Of a stretch of 64,000 nucleotides of DNA, positions 21,407-32,866 are shown one piece after another (position 1 is the first letter of the stretch; each line of letters starts with the position of its first letter). A program made the position numbers and the translations under genes. Under the pieces are notes generated by a model. It was given only the letters and a program-made list of their open reading frames with translations, was not told the DNA's origin and searched no databases. This stretch comes from Dickeya oryzae (GTDB lineage: Bacteria > Pseudomonadota > Gammaproteobacteria > Enterobacterales > Enterobacteriaceae): NCBI RefSeq assembly GCF_009372235.1, contig NZ_ML762920.1, forward strand, positions 1,015,980 to 1,079,979. Direction: 5' to 3'.

Positions 21407-21826
21407 TTATTTTTTACCCGGCCGCAAGTGTGGCCCGGCTTTGTCCAGCACGCCGTTGACAAACTTGTGGCTGTCTTCGGCACCGAACACTTTAGCCAAC
21501 TCAATCGCTTCGTTGATGGCAACCTTGTACGGTACATCTTCGCGCTTGCTAAGCTCATACACCGCCAGACGCAAAATAGCCCGCTCAACTTGCCCGAGTT
21601 CATCTAACTGACGGGAAAGATACGGTGCCATCTGGGCATCCAGTTTTTCCGCCTGAGTGGCGACGCCCGCCAGCAGCTCGCGGAAATAGGCGATGTCCAC
21701 GCCTTTGACATCCTGCTCACTCAGGAACTGGAGTTCAACATCGGCAATATCATTTTTGGACAACTGCCAGGAATAAAGCGCTTGAACCGCACATTCACGA
21801 GCGCGGCGACGAGCAGCAGGTTTCAC
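21407..21826 (-). CDS. nusB: Transcription antitermination factor NusB
   Basis: Binds boxA RNA with NusE/S10 in rRNA antitermination. The 139-residue all-helical protein keeps [17 protein letters not shown] near the N-terminus, [16 protein letters not shown] and the highly conserved [28 protein letters not shown]. The start is a GTG at 21826 with aagggg upstream; this gives exactly the E. coli length, and the ATG at 21877 would add 17 unrelated residues. Immediately downstream of ribH. Confidence 0.95.
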   Translation of the reverse strand: MKPAARRRARECAVQALYSWQLSKNDIADVELQFLSEQDVKGVDIAYFRELLAGVATQAEKLDAQMAPYLSRQLDELGQVERAILRLAVYELSKREDVPYKVAINEAIELAKVFGAEDSHKFVNGVLDKAGPHLRPGKK

Positions 21827-21848
21827 GGAATACCCCTTACAAAATAAA

Positions 21849-22322
21849 TCAGGCTGACTTGATTGAGTGTAATACATTGATCATTTCAAGCGCGGTCAGA
21901 GCGGCTTCCGCCCCTTTGTTCCCCGCTTTAGTGCCGGCGCGCTCGATAGCCTGCTCGATACTTTCCGTAGTCAGCACACCGAAGGCGACCGGAATGTCGC
22001 TGTTCATCGCGACATGAGACAGGCCGGAACTGCATTCACCGGCAACGAATTCAAAATGCGCTGTACCACCGCGAATCACCGTACCCAGAGCCACCACGGC
22101 GTCATACTTCTGGCTGTTAGCCAGCGCACGCACGGTCAGCGGCAATTCATAGGCACCCGGTACCCACACCACGGTGACGTTTTCTTCTTTCACCTGACCA
22201 ATACGTTTGAGCGCATCCAACGCGCCTTCCAGCAGGCTGTCATTGATAAAGTGATTGAAACGGGCAATAGCAATCGCCACGCGGGCATTCGGAGCGGCAA
22301 CAACACCTTCAATAATGTTCAT
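21849..22322 (-). CDS. ribH: 6,7-dimethyl-8-ribityllumazine synthase
   Basis: Penultimate step of riboflavin synthesis (also called RibE). The 157-residue protein has [49 protein letters not shown] with the catalytic His, and [27 protein letters not shown]. It is followed 22 bases later by nusB. No FMN riboswitch is visible upstream. Confidence 0.96.
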   Translation of the reverse strand: MNIIEGVVAAPNARVAIAIARFNHFINDSLLEGALDALKRIGQVKEENVTVVWVPGAYELPLTVRALANSQKYDAVVALGTVIRGGTAHFEFVAGECSSGLSHVAMNSDIPVAFGVLTTESIEQAIERAGTKAGNKGAEAALTALEMINVLHSIKSA

Positions 22323-22443
22323 AGCTTTCCTTTGATTGTTTTACGACCCCGCAGGGGGGCGGATTCTATCATATTCTTCCGGGCGCGTATCCGCTTTTGA
22401 CCCTGTAACGGATATCCGCCACCTCAACGCGCGCAGAAATAGG

Positions 22444-23571
22444 CTAACGAGGCTTCAGTGTCAGGCGAACATCCGGCCCTATCTGGCGAACATCGGTCAT
22501 ATCGAACAGCGGGGCCTGCGACAACTGTTCCAACCCCGGCAATACGCACAACGACCGGGCCGCATCACCTAATAATGTCGGAGCCAGATAGACTATCAGT
22601 TCATCCACCACACCAGCCTGCAATAGTGCTCCGGCCAGGTGAGCACCCGCTTCCACCCAGACCGTATTAATCTGACGCTTACCCAGCGTCATCATCAGCG
22701 CCACCAGATCAATGCCACCGCCATGCAACGGCATGGTCAGTTGCTCCACGCCATCCGGCCAGGACTGTGCATCCTGACTCGCTCGCGCCAGCCAGGTCTG
22801 ACCCGGCTGACTCACCAGACGATGGTGCGGCGTCACTCGTGACTGACTGTCGACGATGACGCGTACCGGCTGGCGCACCGCACTTTGCGGATAAAGGCGC
22901 TGGGTATCGGCATCCAGTTCTGACCAGCGCACGGTCAGCGACGGGTCATCCGCCAGCACGGTAGCGCTGCTACTGAGGATAGCGGCACTCTGTGCACGAA
23001 AACGCTGTACATCCTGACGAGACTGCGGCGAGGTTATCCACTGACTTTCACCGGAAGCCATCGCCGTTCGACCATCCAGCGACGCGCCGAGCTTGAGTTG
23101 TACATACGGGAAACCGGTGCGCATGCGTTTTAGAAAGCCGCGGTTAATTTTTTCTGCCTGATCCATCAGGACGCCGTGATGCACAGCGATACCGGCTTGT
23201 TGTAAGCAATGCAACCCGCGCCCGGCGACCTGCGGGTTAGGGTCTTGCATCGCAGCCACGACCCGCGCCACACCCGCCGCGACCAGGGCATCGGCACAAG
23301 GAGGGGTACGTCCGTGATGGCTACAGGGTTCCAGCGTCACATAGGCCGTAGCGCCACGTGCCTTGTCGCCTGCCATACGCAACGCATGCACTTCTGCATG
23401 GGGTTCACCGGCTTTCTGGTGGTACCCTTCACCGACTATCTCGCCATCTCTGACGATCACACAACCGACATTCGGATTCGGTGCCGTAGTAAAGCGGCCG
23501 CGGCGAGCTAACTCCAGCGCGCGAGCCATATAGAATTCATCAGAGTATGTAGCCATAGAGTGTGTAGCCAT
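22444..23571 (-). CDS. ribD: Bifunctional riboflavin deaminase/reductase RibD
   Basis: Deaminates and then reduces the pyrimidine intermediate of riboflavin synthesis. The N-terminal zinc deaminase domain shows PHAEVHALRMAG and EPCSHHGRTPPC (Zn ligands His, Cys, Cys). The C-terminal reductase starts around residue 150 with YVQLKLGASLDGRTAMASGESQWIT. It has 375 residues against 367 in E. coli. The extra length comes from a 15-bp tandem duplication at the start (MATHS-MATYS); the first ATG at 23571 has aggata upstream, the second has no site. nrdR lies directly upstream. Confidence 0.95.
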   Translation of the reverse strand: MATHSMATYSDEFYMARALELARRGRFTTAPNPNVGCVIVRDGEIVGEGYHQKAGEPHAEVHALRMAGDKARGATAYVTLEPCSHHGRTPPCADALVAAGVARVVAAMQDPNPQVAGRGLHCLQQAGIAVHHGVLMDQAEKINRGFLKRMRTGFPYVQLKLGASLDGRTAMASGESQWITSPQSRQDVQRFRAQSAAILSSSATVLADDPSLTVRWSELDADTQRLYPQSAVRQPVRVIVDSQSRVTPHHRLVSQPGQTWLARASQDAQSWPDGVEQLTMPLHGGGIDLVALMMTLGKRQINTVWVEAGAHLAGALLQAGVVDELIVYLAPTLLGDAARSLCVLPGLEQLSQAPLFDMTDVRQIGPDVRLTLKPR

Positions 23572-23635
23572 CCGGTGCTTATCCTGGATTAAGAATCATG
23601 TTGGACGCGCGCGATACGCAAAAAACAACGCACGA

Positions 23636-24085
23636 TTAATCCTGCAGACGGGCGATTTCTTCGCCAAATTCGCGGATATCCTCAAAGCTGCGATATACCG
23701 ATGCAAAACGGATATAAGCGACTTTATCGAGCTTTCTGAGCGCATCCATAACCAGATTACCCACCATCTTGGCTGTTACTTCACGCTCACCGGTCGCCCG
23801 CAATTGAGATTTGATGTGAGTGATGGCCATTTCCACGTTATCAGAGCTGACCGGGCGTTTCTCCAGTGCTTTCAACATCCCGCTGCGCAGTTTGTCCTCA
23901 TTGAATGGCTCACGCACATCATTACTCTTGATGACGCGCGGCATCACCAGCTCCGCCACCTCAAAGGTAGTAAAACGCTCATTGCATACCAGGCACTGAC
24001 GACGCCGACGAACCTGCGACCCTTCGCCGACCAGACGAGAATCAATGACCTTGGTATCTACTGCGGCACAAAAAGGACAATGCAT
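23636..24085 (-). CDS. nrdR: Transcriptional repressor NrdR
   Basis: Represses ribonucleotide reductase genes according to ATP/dATP level. The 149 residues comprise a zinc ribbon (CPFC...CLVC, residues 3-34, VRRRRQC) and an ATP-cone domain ([30 protein letters not shown]). Length equals E. coli. Upstream of ribD as in E. coli. Confidence 0.97.
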   Translation of the reverse strand: MHCPFCAAVDTKVIDSRLVGEGSQVRRRRQCLVCNERFTTFEVAELVMPRVIKSNDVREPFNEDKLRSGMLKALEKRPVSSDNVEMAITHIKSQLRATGEREVTAKMVGNLVMDALRKLDKVAYIRFASVYRSFEDIREFGEEIARLQD

Positions 24086-24231
24086 AACGTTTCCAGACCC
24101 TAGCCGTATAAACCTGACCTAGTTTACCCCGAATTCCGCTTATAACCCAAATGCCGGTACGACGCCTTTTTTCTGTGTCGACTGCACGGTGGTTTAGCTT
24201 CGATTGAAAGTAGCCAACAGCCGCCAGAACG

Positions 24232-24666
24232 ATGCCGCCACCGCGCTGGAATGCAGGCGATATTGGTCGATTCATGGTGTTCTTCGGCCCGATTAGTTCT
24301 ATTTTCGGCGTGCTGACATTCTCACTGATGTGGTGGTTCTTCCACGCGAATACACCGGAGGCACAAACCCTGTTCCAGTCCGGCTGGTTCATTGAAGGGC
24401 TGCTCTCACAAACACTGATTGTGCACATGATCCGTACCCGGCGGATTCCGTTTGTCCAAAGCCGTCCCTCCTGGCCGGTGATGGTGATGACGCTCCTGGT
24501 CATGATAACCGGCATTGGTTTGGTATTCTCACCGCTGGCGAGTTTCCTGCAACTGCAAGCGCTGCCGATGAGCTACTTCCCGTGGCTGCTGGCGATTCTG
24601 AGTGGTTACCTGCTACTCACCCAAGCCATGAAGGACTTCTTCGCCCGTCGCTACGGCTGGCAATAA
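24232..24666 (+). pseudogene. C-terminal remnant of a magnesium-transporting P-type ATPase (MgtA/MgtB)
   Basis: About 140 codons match the last membrane part of MgtA: GDIGRFMVFFGPISSIFG, TFSLMWWFFHANTPEAQTLFQSGW, SQTLIVHMIRTRRIPF, LQLQALPMSYFPW and a terminal RRYGWQ. The P-domain, phosphorylation motif and first helices, roughly the first 750 residues of the usual 900, are absent, and no trace of them is seen upstream. The frame is intact, so it could still be read, but without the catalytic part it cannot be a pump. It sits between nrdR and yajI, which adjoin in E. coli. Confidence 0.85.
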
Positions 24667-24844
24667 CCGCAACTGGCGTGGTGGTCAATGACCACTACGC
24701 CCTGATTTTTCTCTCTTGATTCAGCCTGTTCTGCTTATCTTTTTCCCCGCATCTCATTCACTATAAGAGACCGTAAATCACGTCTACACTGACACTACGT
24801 ATTGAAGCATGACTCACTGCTATGGTCCCGGGGAGAAACAGGCT

Positions 24845-25414
24845 ATGCGTTTGTACCACCGCGTTATCCCAATGTTATCTGCCATTGTGCTGCTCGCCGG
24901 ATGTGCACAGCCGCAGACTACCCACGTAACAAACGAATTAGGTCAGATAGATCAAAAATTACACGACATCACTAACCGTGCCATGGCGCTGGAACAGCAA
25001 AATACGTTAAACGCCAACTCTACCTCGGGTGTCTATCTGCTACCCGCCGCGCAGAACCGGGCCTTACTCGACAGTAGCATCGGCAGGTTAAGCCTGGAAT
25101 TGACCAAAGTTGAGTCGGAATCCAATGGCACACGGGCGTTACTGGTTATCCAGACCATGAACACACTGACGTTACCGGCCTTCCAGGCGCAACTTGACTG
25201 GGGGTCGCTGGACCCGGTTAGTGGCAAACCGTTGACTGGTGACATGCAGACGCAGTTGATCACCTTCTCACCTGCGCTCACCCCGGTTTCAGAGGCGAGA
25301 ATAGAAGTGCGACTTTCTGGCCTGACGCCGGAGCAACTCGGTTTTGTACGCATCCATGATGTCATCGCCGATTCCGGGCAAAGCCACCGCGAACCATCTC
25401 AGTCTCACCCTTGA
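24845..25414 (+). CDS. yajI: YajI-like outer-membrane lipoprotein, DUF3251
   Basis: Function unknown in the family. The 189-residue precursor has a lipobox LLAGC (Cys near 20). A short coiled stretch with ELGQIDQKLHDITNRAMALEQQNTLN follows, then the family signatures SGVYLLPAAQNRA, LPAFQAQLDWGSLDP and GLTPEQLGFVRIHDV. The ATG at 24845 was chosen with ggagaaac before it; an ATG at 24809 would put 12 polar residues ahead of the signal. Gene context next to nrdR agrees with E. coli yajI. Confidence 0.88.
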   Translation: MRLYHRVIPMLSAIVLLAGCAQPQTTHVTNELGQIDQKLHDITNRAMALEQQNTLNANSTSGVYLLPAAQNRALLDSSIGRLSLELTKVESESNGTRALLVIQTMNTLTLPAFQAQLDWGSLDPVSGKPLTGDMQTQLITFSPALTPVSEARIEVRLSGLTPEQLGFVRIHDVIADSGQSHREPSQSHP

Positions 25415-25437
25415 TTTCCTCGCCTGAAAACAGCCAT

Positions 25438-25463
25438 AAAAAAACCCGCCAGACGGCGGGTTT
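25438..25463. terminator. Terminator between yajI and secF
   Basis: Stem AAACCCGCC / GGCGGGTTT, loop AGAC, with a strong A run on the left. It therefore works best for the minus-strand sec genes and acts partly for yajI. Confidence 0.8.
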
Positions 25464-25508
25464 GTAGTTACCAAAGCGTTAGTTACCACAGCACAAGTGT
25501 AAATAGGG

Positions 25509-26480
25509 TTACGGTAACAGCGACGGCTGATCCGCACCTTCTTTTTCCACTTTCTGTACCAACATGTGCTCACGCTTCATACCCAGCTTAAGTGCCAGCG
25601 CGGAAGCCACATAGATAGAAGACGCCGTACCGATGGTCACACCGATCAACATCGTCAGTGAGAACCCTTTCAGCATCGCGCCACCGAACAGGTATAGCAT
25701 CAGGATCACCACCAGGGTGGTTCCTGATGTGATCAAGGTACGGTGCAGCGTTTGGGTCAACGACACGTTGAAGATTTCATAAGGCGTTCCACGGCGAATT
25801 TTGCGGAAGTTTTCACGAATACGGTCAGACACCACGATACTGTCGTTCAACGAGTAACCGATAACCGACATTAACGACGCCACAATGGTCAGGTCAATTT
25901 CAATATTGAATAACGACAGCACCCCCATCGTGATGATCACGTCATGCGCCAACGCGATAACCACCCCTGCCGCCAGACGCCATTCGAACCGGAAGCCGAC
26001 GTAGATAAGGATACTGATTAACGCCGCCATCAACGCCATCGCGCCCGTTTGCGCCAGATCCGCCCCCACACTTGGCCCGACGAACTCAATGCGTTTAACG
26101 ACCGCATTCTGGCTGGTTGACGCGTTGATGACGTTAACCACCTTGCTACCCAGAGCCTGGCCGCCAGATTCATCGTGAGCAGGGGGCATACGCACCATGA
26201 TGTCACGACTGCTACCAAAGTTCTGTACCAGTGGATCGGCAAAGCCAGCCTTTTGCAGCGCTTCGCGCATCTGCTCCAGATCGACCGATTTCTCAAGCGA
26301 AATCTCAATAACCGTCCCCCCAGTGAAATCCAGCCCCCAGTTGAAACCGCGCACGCCTATCACGACGATAGACAGGATCAACAGCAGACCAGACAACGCG
26401 AAGGCCCAGTAGTCCCAGCGCATAAAGTCATACACTTTACGGCCGTAGTTCAATTGTTCAACAGTATATTCCTGTGCCAC
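25509..26480 (-). CDS. secF: Protein translocase subunit SecF
   Basis: With SecD, it uses the proton gradient to help complete protein export through SecYEG. The 323 residues equal E. coli. Features are a first helix followed by [21 protein letters not shown], a periplasmic domain, and five C-terminal helices with [27 protein letters not shown]. It ends the queA-tgt-yajC-secD-secF series, 10 bases after secD. Confidence 0.96.
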   Translation of the reverse strand: MAQEYTVEQLNYGRKVYDFMRWDYWAFALSGLLLILSIVVIGVRGFNWGLDFTGGTVIEISLEKSVDLEQMREALQKAGFADPLVQNFGSSRDIMVRMPPAHDESGGQALGSKVVNVINASTSQNAVVKRIEFVGPSVGADLAQTGAMALMAALISILIYVGFRFEWRLAAGVVIALAHDVIITMGVLSLFNIEIDLTIVASLMSVIGYSLNDSIVVSDRIRENFRKIRRGTPYEIFNVSLTQTLHRTLITSGTTLVVILMLYLFGGAMLKGFSLTMLIGVTIGTASSIYVASALALKLGMKREHMLVQKVEKEGADQPSLLP

Positions 26481-26490
26481 AACGCACTCC

Positions 26491-28338
26491 TCAGATAGAC
26501 AGCTTTTTGATGCGCTTGCCGCCGTACAGCAGGTTTACGATGGCACGGGTTCCAACGATAGCGGTAAACATGGATGTCGCTACACCAATACCGGTCGTGA
26601 TAGCAAAGCCTTTAATCGAGCCGGTACCCACCGCATACAGGATGATGACTTTAATCAGCGTCGTGACGTTGGCATCAAAGATGGAGCTAAATGCCCCCCG
26701 GTACCCCTCATCGATCGCCTGCTGCACAGAGCGTCCGTTGCTGAGTTCTTCTTTGATACGCTCGTTAATCAGTACGTTGGCATCCACCGCCACCGCAAGG
26801 GTTAACACGATACCCGCAATGCCTGGCATGGTCAGCGTGGCCCCTGGCAACAGCGACATCACCCCGACCACCAACACCAGGTTCAACAACAGCGCAGAAG
26901 TCGCAATCAGGCCGAACTTCTTATAGAAGAAGATCATGAACAGGATAGACACCGCCAGACCTGCCAGACAAGCCTCCAGCCCCTGAGTGATGTTTTGCAT
27001 CCCCAGCGTCGGGCCGATGGTACGTTCTTCTACAATCTGAATCGGCGCAATCAGCGCACCGGCACGCAGCAGCAGTGACAACTGGCGTGCTTCGTTCGGG
27101 TTGTCGATACCAGTAATACGGAAGCTATTGCCCAGACGTGACTGGATAGTGGCGACGTTAATCACCTCTTCCTGTTTTTCCAGAATCGCGCGACCGTTGG
27201 CGTCTTTCTTACCACTATCCTTGTATTCCACAAACAAGGTCGCCATCGGTTTACCGATGTTGTCCTTGGTGAAATTGGACATCAGGTTGCCGCCCGCGCT
27301 ATCCAAAGAAATATTGACCTGCGGACGGTTGTACTCATCATTACCGGAGGTAGAGTCGGTAATATGGTCGCCGGTAAGAATCACGCGTTTGTACAAGGCG
27401 ATCGGGCCACCATCACGCATGTTCATGACTTCGGTATCGCCCGGCACACGACCGCTGGCTAACGCCGCCGGGTCAACATTGCTGTTTACCAGACGGAATT
27501 CCAGTGTGGCGGTCGCCCCAAGAATTTCTTTCGCGCGTGCCGTGTCCTGAATCCCCGGCAGCTCAACCACGATACGGTCAGCACCCTGACGCTGTACCAA
27601 CGGTTCGGCCACACCGAGCTGGTTGACACGGTTTCGCAGGATGTTGATGTTCTGCTGTACCGCATATTCGCGGGCTTCGCGCAGACGCGCATCGCTCATC
27701 ACCGCACGCATCGCGTCACTGCCGCTATTGCTGAACACCAGATCGCGATGGCGCGGAGTCAGGTAGTTCAAGGCGTTGTCACGCAGTTGACCGTCGCGGA
27801 ACAGAATTTCCACGCCATAATTATCTGCTTTACGAACAGACGCATACTGGATGCCTTTTTCGCGCAGATCGCTGCGCAGGGAATCCATGGTCTGCTCCTG
27901 CAACTTGCCTAACGCAGTATCCATATCCACTTCCATCAGGAAGTGCACACCGCCACGCAGGTCAAGACCCAGTTTCATCGGTTCCGCTCCCAGCATTCTC
28001 AGCCAGGTAGGTGTAGCAGGCGCCAGGTTTAGGGCAACCACGTATTTCTCGCCCAACGCACTCACCAGTACTTCACGAGCACGAAGCTGGATGTCCGGCG
28101 TAGAGAAGCGCGCGAGAATGGCACCGTTTTCCAGCGCAATAGATTTGCTGGCGATATGTTGTTCTTGCAAAACATTCTGGATCTGGACCAGCGTAGATTC
28201 ACTGGCGGCGGTTCCTCGCGCGCCAGTGACCTGAATTGCCGGATCCTCACCATACAGGTTAGGAAGTGCGTAGAGCAGACCGACGACGATCGTCACGATC
28301 AGCATCAAGTACTTCCACAGAGGATAGCGGTTTAACAC
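26491..28338 (-). CDS. secD: Protein translocase subunit SecD
   Basis: RND-type membrane protein that pulls exported proteins from the Sec channel on the periplasmic side. The 615 residues match E. coli. They contain [16 protein letters not shown], a large periplasmic P1 domain with [18 protein letters not shown], and the C-terminal helices with [30 protein letters not shown], including the proton-path Asp. Between yajC and secF. Confidence 0.96.
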   Translation of the reverse strand: MLNRYPLWKYLMLIVTIVVGLLYALPNLYGEDPAIQVTGARGTAASESTLVQIQNVLQEQHIASKSIALENGAILARFSTPDIQLRAREVLVSALGEKYVVALNLAPATPTWLRMLGAEPMKLGLDLRGGVHFLMEVDMDTALGKLQEQTMDSLRSDLREKGIQYASVRKADNYGVEILFRDGQLRDNALNYLTPRHRDLVFSNSGSDAMRAVMSDARLREAREYAVQQNINILRNRVNQLGVAEPLVQRQGADRIVVELPGIQDTARAKEILGATATLEFRLVNSNVDPAALASGRVPGDTEVMNMRDGGPIALYKRVILTGDHITDSTSGNDEYNRPQVNISLDSAGGNLMSNFTKDNIGKPMATLFVEYKDSGKKDANGRAILEKQEEVINVATIQSRLGNSFRITGIDNPNEARQLSLLLRAGALIAPIQIVEERTIGPTLGMQNITQGLEACLAGLAVSILFMIFFYKKFGLIATSALLLNLVLVVGVMSLLPGATLTMPGIAGIVLTLAVAVDANVLINERIKEELSNGRSVQQAIDEGYRGAFSSIFDANVTTLIKVIILYAVGTGSIKGFAITTGIGVATSMFTAIVGTRAIVNLLYGGKRIKKLSI

Positions 28339-28366
28339 GGTAGTTCCCTTCGGGAAAGTCGAAAAA

Positions 28367-28702
28367 TTACAGGGCCTTCATGGTACCCTTCGGCAGTACG
28401 GACGTCACGTAATCGCGCTTGATCACGACTTCGTTGGTATCGTTCAGGGCAATGGTGATAAATCCGTTATCCGCCACTTTGGTCACACGCCCAACCAAGC
28501 CGCCGTTAGTCAGCACTTCATCGCCTTTACTGATCGAATCCATCAACTTTTTGTGTTCCTTGGCACGTTTTTGCTGAGGGCGCAGGATCATGAAGTAAAA
28601 AATCAGACCGAACACGGCCAGCATAATCACCAGAGAGTACGGGCTTCCTTGAGCCGGAGCACCTGCAGTTGCTGCCACAGCGTCGGAAATGAAAAAACTC
28701 AT
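28367..28702 (-). CDS. yajC: Sec translocon accessory protein YajC
   Basis: Small single-span inner-membrane protein associated with SecDF. The 111 residues have an N-terminal hydrophobic helix ([24 protein letters not shown]) and a C-terminal soluble part with [17 protein letters not shown]. Typical position between tgt and secD. Confidence 0.95.
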   Translation of the reverse strand: MSFFISDAVAATAGAPAQGSPYSLVIMLAVFGLIFYFMILRPQQKRAKEHKKLMDSISKGDEVLTNGGLVGRVTKVADNGFITIALNDTNEVVIKRDYVTSVLPKGTMKAL

Positions 28703-28768
28703 TTAAATGTCCTCTTTAGTTATCAAAACAACAGTTATCTATAAAACGTTCATGCCACGCAAACGTGC

Positions 28769-29932
<1,164 letters not shown>

Positions 29933-30019
29933 TTAACCTCCAGCATCAGAAAACAGTCTGATGGCATCATTGATATACCCACAGAACCTGGCCTGCGGTA
30001 TGAAAAGATCGGCGGCGGA

Positions 30020-31087
30020 TTATCCCACCTGCTCCTGTTCCGCCGACGGGTTACGGGTGATGAACATGGCATCACCGTAACTGAAAAAGCGGTATTGCTC
30101 AGCCACCGCCTGATGGTAAGCCTCCATCGTATGGCGGTAACCGGCAAACGCCGACACCAGCATAATCAACGTCGATTCCGGCAAGTGGAAATTGGTGACC
30201 AGCGCATCCACCACCTGATAGTGATAGCCGGGGTAGATAAAGATGCGGGTATCGCCGAAAAACGGCGCGATTACGGCTTTTGCACTGGCTTGAGCCGCAC
30301 TTTCCAACGAACGCACCGAGGTCGTACCGACGGCGATAACACGGTTGCCACGCGCTTTACAGGCCAACACCGCATCCACCACCGTCTGCGGCACTTCGGC
30401 ATACTCAGCGTGCATCACATGGTCTTCGATAGACTCAACCCGCACCGGCTGGAAAGTACCAGCACCGACATGCAGAGTCACAAAGGCCATTTCCACACCT
30501 TTTTCTTTCAGAGCAGCCAGCAACGGCTCATCAAAATGCAGACCTGCGGTGGGTGCCGCCACAGCACCAGGTCGCTGACTGTAGACAGTCTGGTAAAGCT
30601 CACGGTCTGCGGCTTCATCCGGACGGTCGATATAGGGTGGCAGCGGCATGTGCCCGATGTCATTGAGAATGGTCAACACATCGCGCTTATCATCGAACTG
30701 AATCTCGAACAAGGCATCATGGCGCGCCAGCATCGTCGCTTTCACGCTCTCGTCTTCGCCGAGCAACAACGCGGTACCGGGCTTAGGTGCCTTGGAAGCA
30801 CGGACATGCGCCAGCACACGCTTATCATCCAGCATGCGTTCTACCAGCACCTCCAGCTTACCGCCGCTGGCCTTACGACCAAACAGGCGCGCTGGAATCA
30901 CCCGGGTGTTGTTAAACACCAACAGGTCACCAGGCTGGAGTTTATCGAGCAGATCGGTAAAAACGCCGTGCGCGACCGCGCCTGTAGGGCCATCCAGCGA
31001 TAACAGTCGGCAACCGCTGCGTTGTGCCTGCGGATAGCGGGCAATCAGGGATTCAGGCAATTCAAACGAAAAATCGGCAACACGCAT
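30020..31087 (-). CDS. queA: S-adenosylmethionine:tRNA ribosyltransferase-isomerase QueA
   Basis: Transfers and isomerises the ribosyl part of SAM onto preQ1-tRNA, giving epoxyqueuosine. The 355 residues have [66 protein letters not shown] and [19 protein letters not shown]. First gene of queA-tgt-yajC-secDF, divergent from acpH. Confidence 0.96.
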   Translation of the reverse strand: MRVADFSFELPESLIARYPQAQRSGCRLLSLDGPTGAVAHGVFTDLLDKLQPGDLLVFNNTRVIPARLFGRKASGGKLEVLVERMLDDKRVLAHVRASKAPKPGTALLLGEDESVKATMLARHDALFEIQFDDKRDVLTILNDIGHMPLPPYIDRPDEAADRELYQTVYSQRPGAVAAPTAGLHFDEPLLAALKEKGVEMAFVTLHVGAGTFQPVRVESIEDHVMHAEYAEVPQTVVDAVLACKARGNRVIAVGTTSVRSLESAAQASAKAVIAPFFGDTRIFIYPGYHYQVVDALVTNFHLPESTLIMLVSAFAGYRHTMEAYHQAVAEQYRFFSYGDAMFITRNPSAEQEQVG

Positions 31088-31249
31088 GACTATTCACTTA
31101 CATTTCGGCACAGTGGAACAAACGAAGCGGCTTAGTCTAGAGCCCGTCGGGACCGGCTGCAAGAAATAAGCGGGACATCCCCCCACCTTCCTCTATACTT
31201 GGCGCACCAACCTTATTCGTTATGTCCCCTGGGAGTGCGCGTCGACGCT

Positions 31250-31855
31250 ATGAATTTTCTTGCACATCTGCATCTCGCCACGCTGGCGCAAAGCTCGCTG
31301 ACCGGAAACCTGATGGCAGACTTTGTACGTGGTAACCCCGACGCGCTTTACCCACCCGACATGGTCGCCGGTATTCGCCTGCACCGGCGTGTTGATGTAC
31401 TGACCGACAGTTTGCCGGAGGTGCGTACGGCCTGCCGCCATTTCAGCGCGGACTATCGCCGGGTCGCGCCCATCGCGCTCGATGTGCTGTGGGATCATTT
31501 TCTGGCGCGCCACTGGTCGATGATAGAACCGGCTACACCTCTGACGCACTTCGTCAGCGAGGCAGAACAGCAAATCGTCCCCCACCTGCCCGACACCCCG
31601 GAGCGCTTTCGTAACCTGAATCATTACTTGTGGTCGGAACGCTGGCTGGAACGCTATGCCGGGCTGCCGTTTATTGCCGAGGTGCTGCACCGTATGTCAG
31701 TGCGAAGACCGAAGCTGGCAGCGCTTTCAGGCTCATTTATCGATATTGAGCGTGGCTACCATCAATTTGAAACATTATTCTGGCAGTTCTATCCTCGTAT
31801 GATGCATCTGGCAAAAACAGGTCAGCTGGATGGCCCGGCTAACGTCGCACAGTAA
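31250..31855 (+). CDS. acpH: Acyl carrier protein phosphodiesterase AcpH
   Basis: Removes the 4'-phosphopantetheine arm from holo-ACP. The 201 residues start [10 protein letters not shown], with [24 protein letters not shown] and [12 protein letters not shown]; the conserved His and Asp residues fit the HD-like family. The ATG at 31250 was chosen by homology (E. coli 193). Divergent from queA as in E. coli; in E. coli malZ follows, but here a peroxiredoxin does. Confidence 0.93.
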   Translation: MNFLAHLHLATLAQSSLTGNLMADFVRGNPDALYPPDMVAGIRLHRRVDVLTDSLPEVRTACRHFSADYRRVAPIALDVLWDHFLARHWSMIEPATPLTHFVSEAEQQIVPHLPDTPERFRNLNHYLWSERWLERYAGLPFIAEVLHRMSVRRPKLAALSGSFIDIERGYHQFETLFWQFYPRMMHLAKTGQLDGPANVAQ

Positions 31856-31925
31856 CACAGGCTAAAAGGAGGGACAGCGCGCCAGGCTGTTCCCTCGTCA
31901 GTGAAAAGGATTATCAATTGATCCG

Positions 31926-31991
31926 ATAGGCAAAAGCTATCTTATTGATTGGTCGCTTTCGCTTTATTCACTGACAGGCCGTACCTATACT
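31926..31991 (+). promoter_or_regulatory. Candidate OxyR site and promoter of the peroxiredoxin gene
   Basis: ATAG (31926-31929), seven bases, CTAT (31937-31940), seven bases, ATTG (31948-31951) fits three of the four OxyR quarter-sites (ATAG N7 CTAT N7 ATAG N7 CTAT). Downstream, TATACT at 31986-31991 is a good -10 with a poor -35 (TTTATT, 31963-31968), as expected for an activator-dependent promoter. The start codon is 53 bases further on. Confidence 0.6.
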
Positions 31992-32043
31992 TACGGCGTT
32001 TACTACATTCACCTATCATTAACAGCTATTTACAGGAGTAATT

Positions 32044-32646
32044 ATGGTCCTGGTAACTCGTCCTGCCCCTGACTTCACTGCCGCCGCCGTACTGGGAAGC
32101 GGGGAAATCGTTGAGAATTTCAATCTGAAGAAACACATCAACGGTAAAGCGGCTGTGATCTTCTTTTGGCCGATGGACTTCACTTTCGTATGTCCGTCTG
32201 AGCTGATCGCCTTCGATCACCGCTACGAAGAGTTTAAGAAACGTGGCGTTGAAGTGGTTGGTGTGTCTTTTGACTCTGAATTCGTACACAACGCCTGGCG
32301 TAAAACCCCGGTCGACAACGGCGGTATCGGCGAAGTGAAATACGCGATGGTCGCGGACGTTAAACGCGAAATCCAGAAAGCCTACGGTATCGAACATCCG
32401 GAAGCGGGTGTGGCGCTGCGCGGTTCTTTCCTGATCGACAAAAACGGCATCGTGCGTCATCAGGTCGTGAACGATCTGCCGCTGGGTCGTAACATCGATG
32501 AAATGCTGCGTATGGTCGACGCGCTGCAGTTCCATGAAGAGCACGGCGAAGTGTGCCCGGCTCAGTGGGAAAAAGGTAAAGCCGGTATGGGCGCCTCCCC
32601 GGACGGCGTAGCGAAATACCTGAAAGAAAACGCCAACAACCTGTAA
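32044..32646 (+). CDS. Typical 2-Cys peroxiredoxin
   Basis: Reduces hydrogen peroxide and alkyl hydroperoxides. The 200 residues show the peroxidatic Cys in DFTFVCPSEL (about residue 50) and the resolving Cys in GEVCPAQW (about 170). The sequence resembles the TsaA / AhpC2 type rather than E. coli AhpC (187 residues), and no ahpF is adjacent, so thioredoxin is the likely reductant. A good site, aggag, stands seven bases before the ATG. Likely OxyR-activated (see upstream site). It has its own terminator and stands as a single-gene unit. Confidence 0.93.
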   Translation: MVLVTRPAPDFTAAAVLGSGEIVENFNLKKHINGKAAVIFFWPMDFTFVCPSELIAFDHRYEEFKKRGVEVVGVSFDSEFVHNAWRKTPVDNGGIGEVKYAMVADVKREIQKAYGIEHPEAGVALRGSFLIDKNGIVRHQVVNDLPLGRNIDEMLRMVDALQFHEEHGEVCPAQWEKGKAGMGASPDGVAKYLKENANNL

Positions 32647-32671
32647 TCAGCTCTCTGCTATTCAGGCATCA

Positions 32672-32698
32672 GCCAGCGGTCTCGCCGCTGGCTTTTTT
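32672..32698 (+). terminator. Rho-independent terminator of the peroxiredoxin gene
   Basis: Perfect stem GCCAGCGG / CCGCTGGC, five-base loop, followed by six T. Confidence 0.93.
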
Positions 32699-32866
32699 AT
32701 TTAACCATGACTCCAGCCCGGCGCGTCGCTGAACGATACCAAGACCAGACACAGCCTTTTTATCAATAAATTAGGCAGGTTCATCCTACGCAGACGCTCT
32801 CTGAAACGTGATCCGGCATTCTCATGAAGCGGCATGGGACACGCCTCGTTATCGGCTGCGCTTATC

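Noticed and set aside
22323-22443. FMN riboswitch before ribH or after ribD
   Set aside because: Too short, and it lacks the conserved FMN-box elements.
24186-24231. Extension of the mgtA remnant to the left
   Set aside because: No MgtA-like residues are found upstream in any frame, so the fragment boundary is near 24232.
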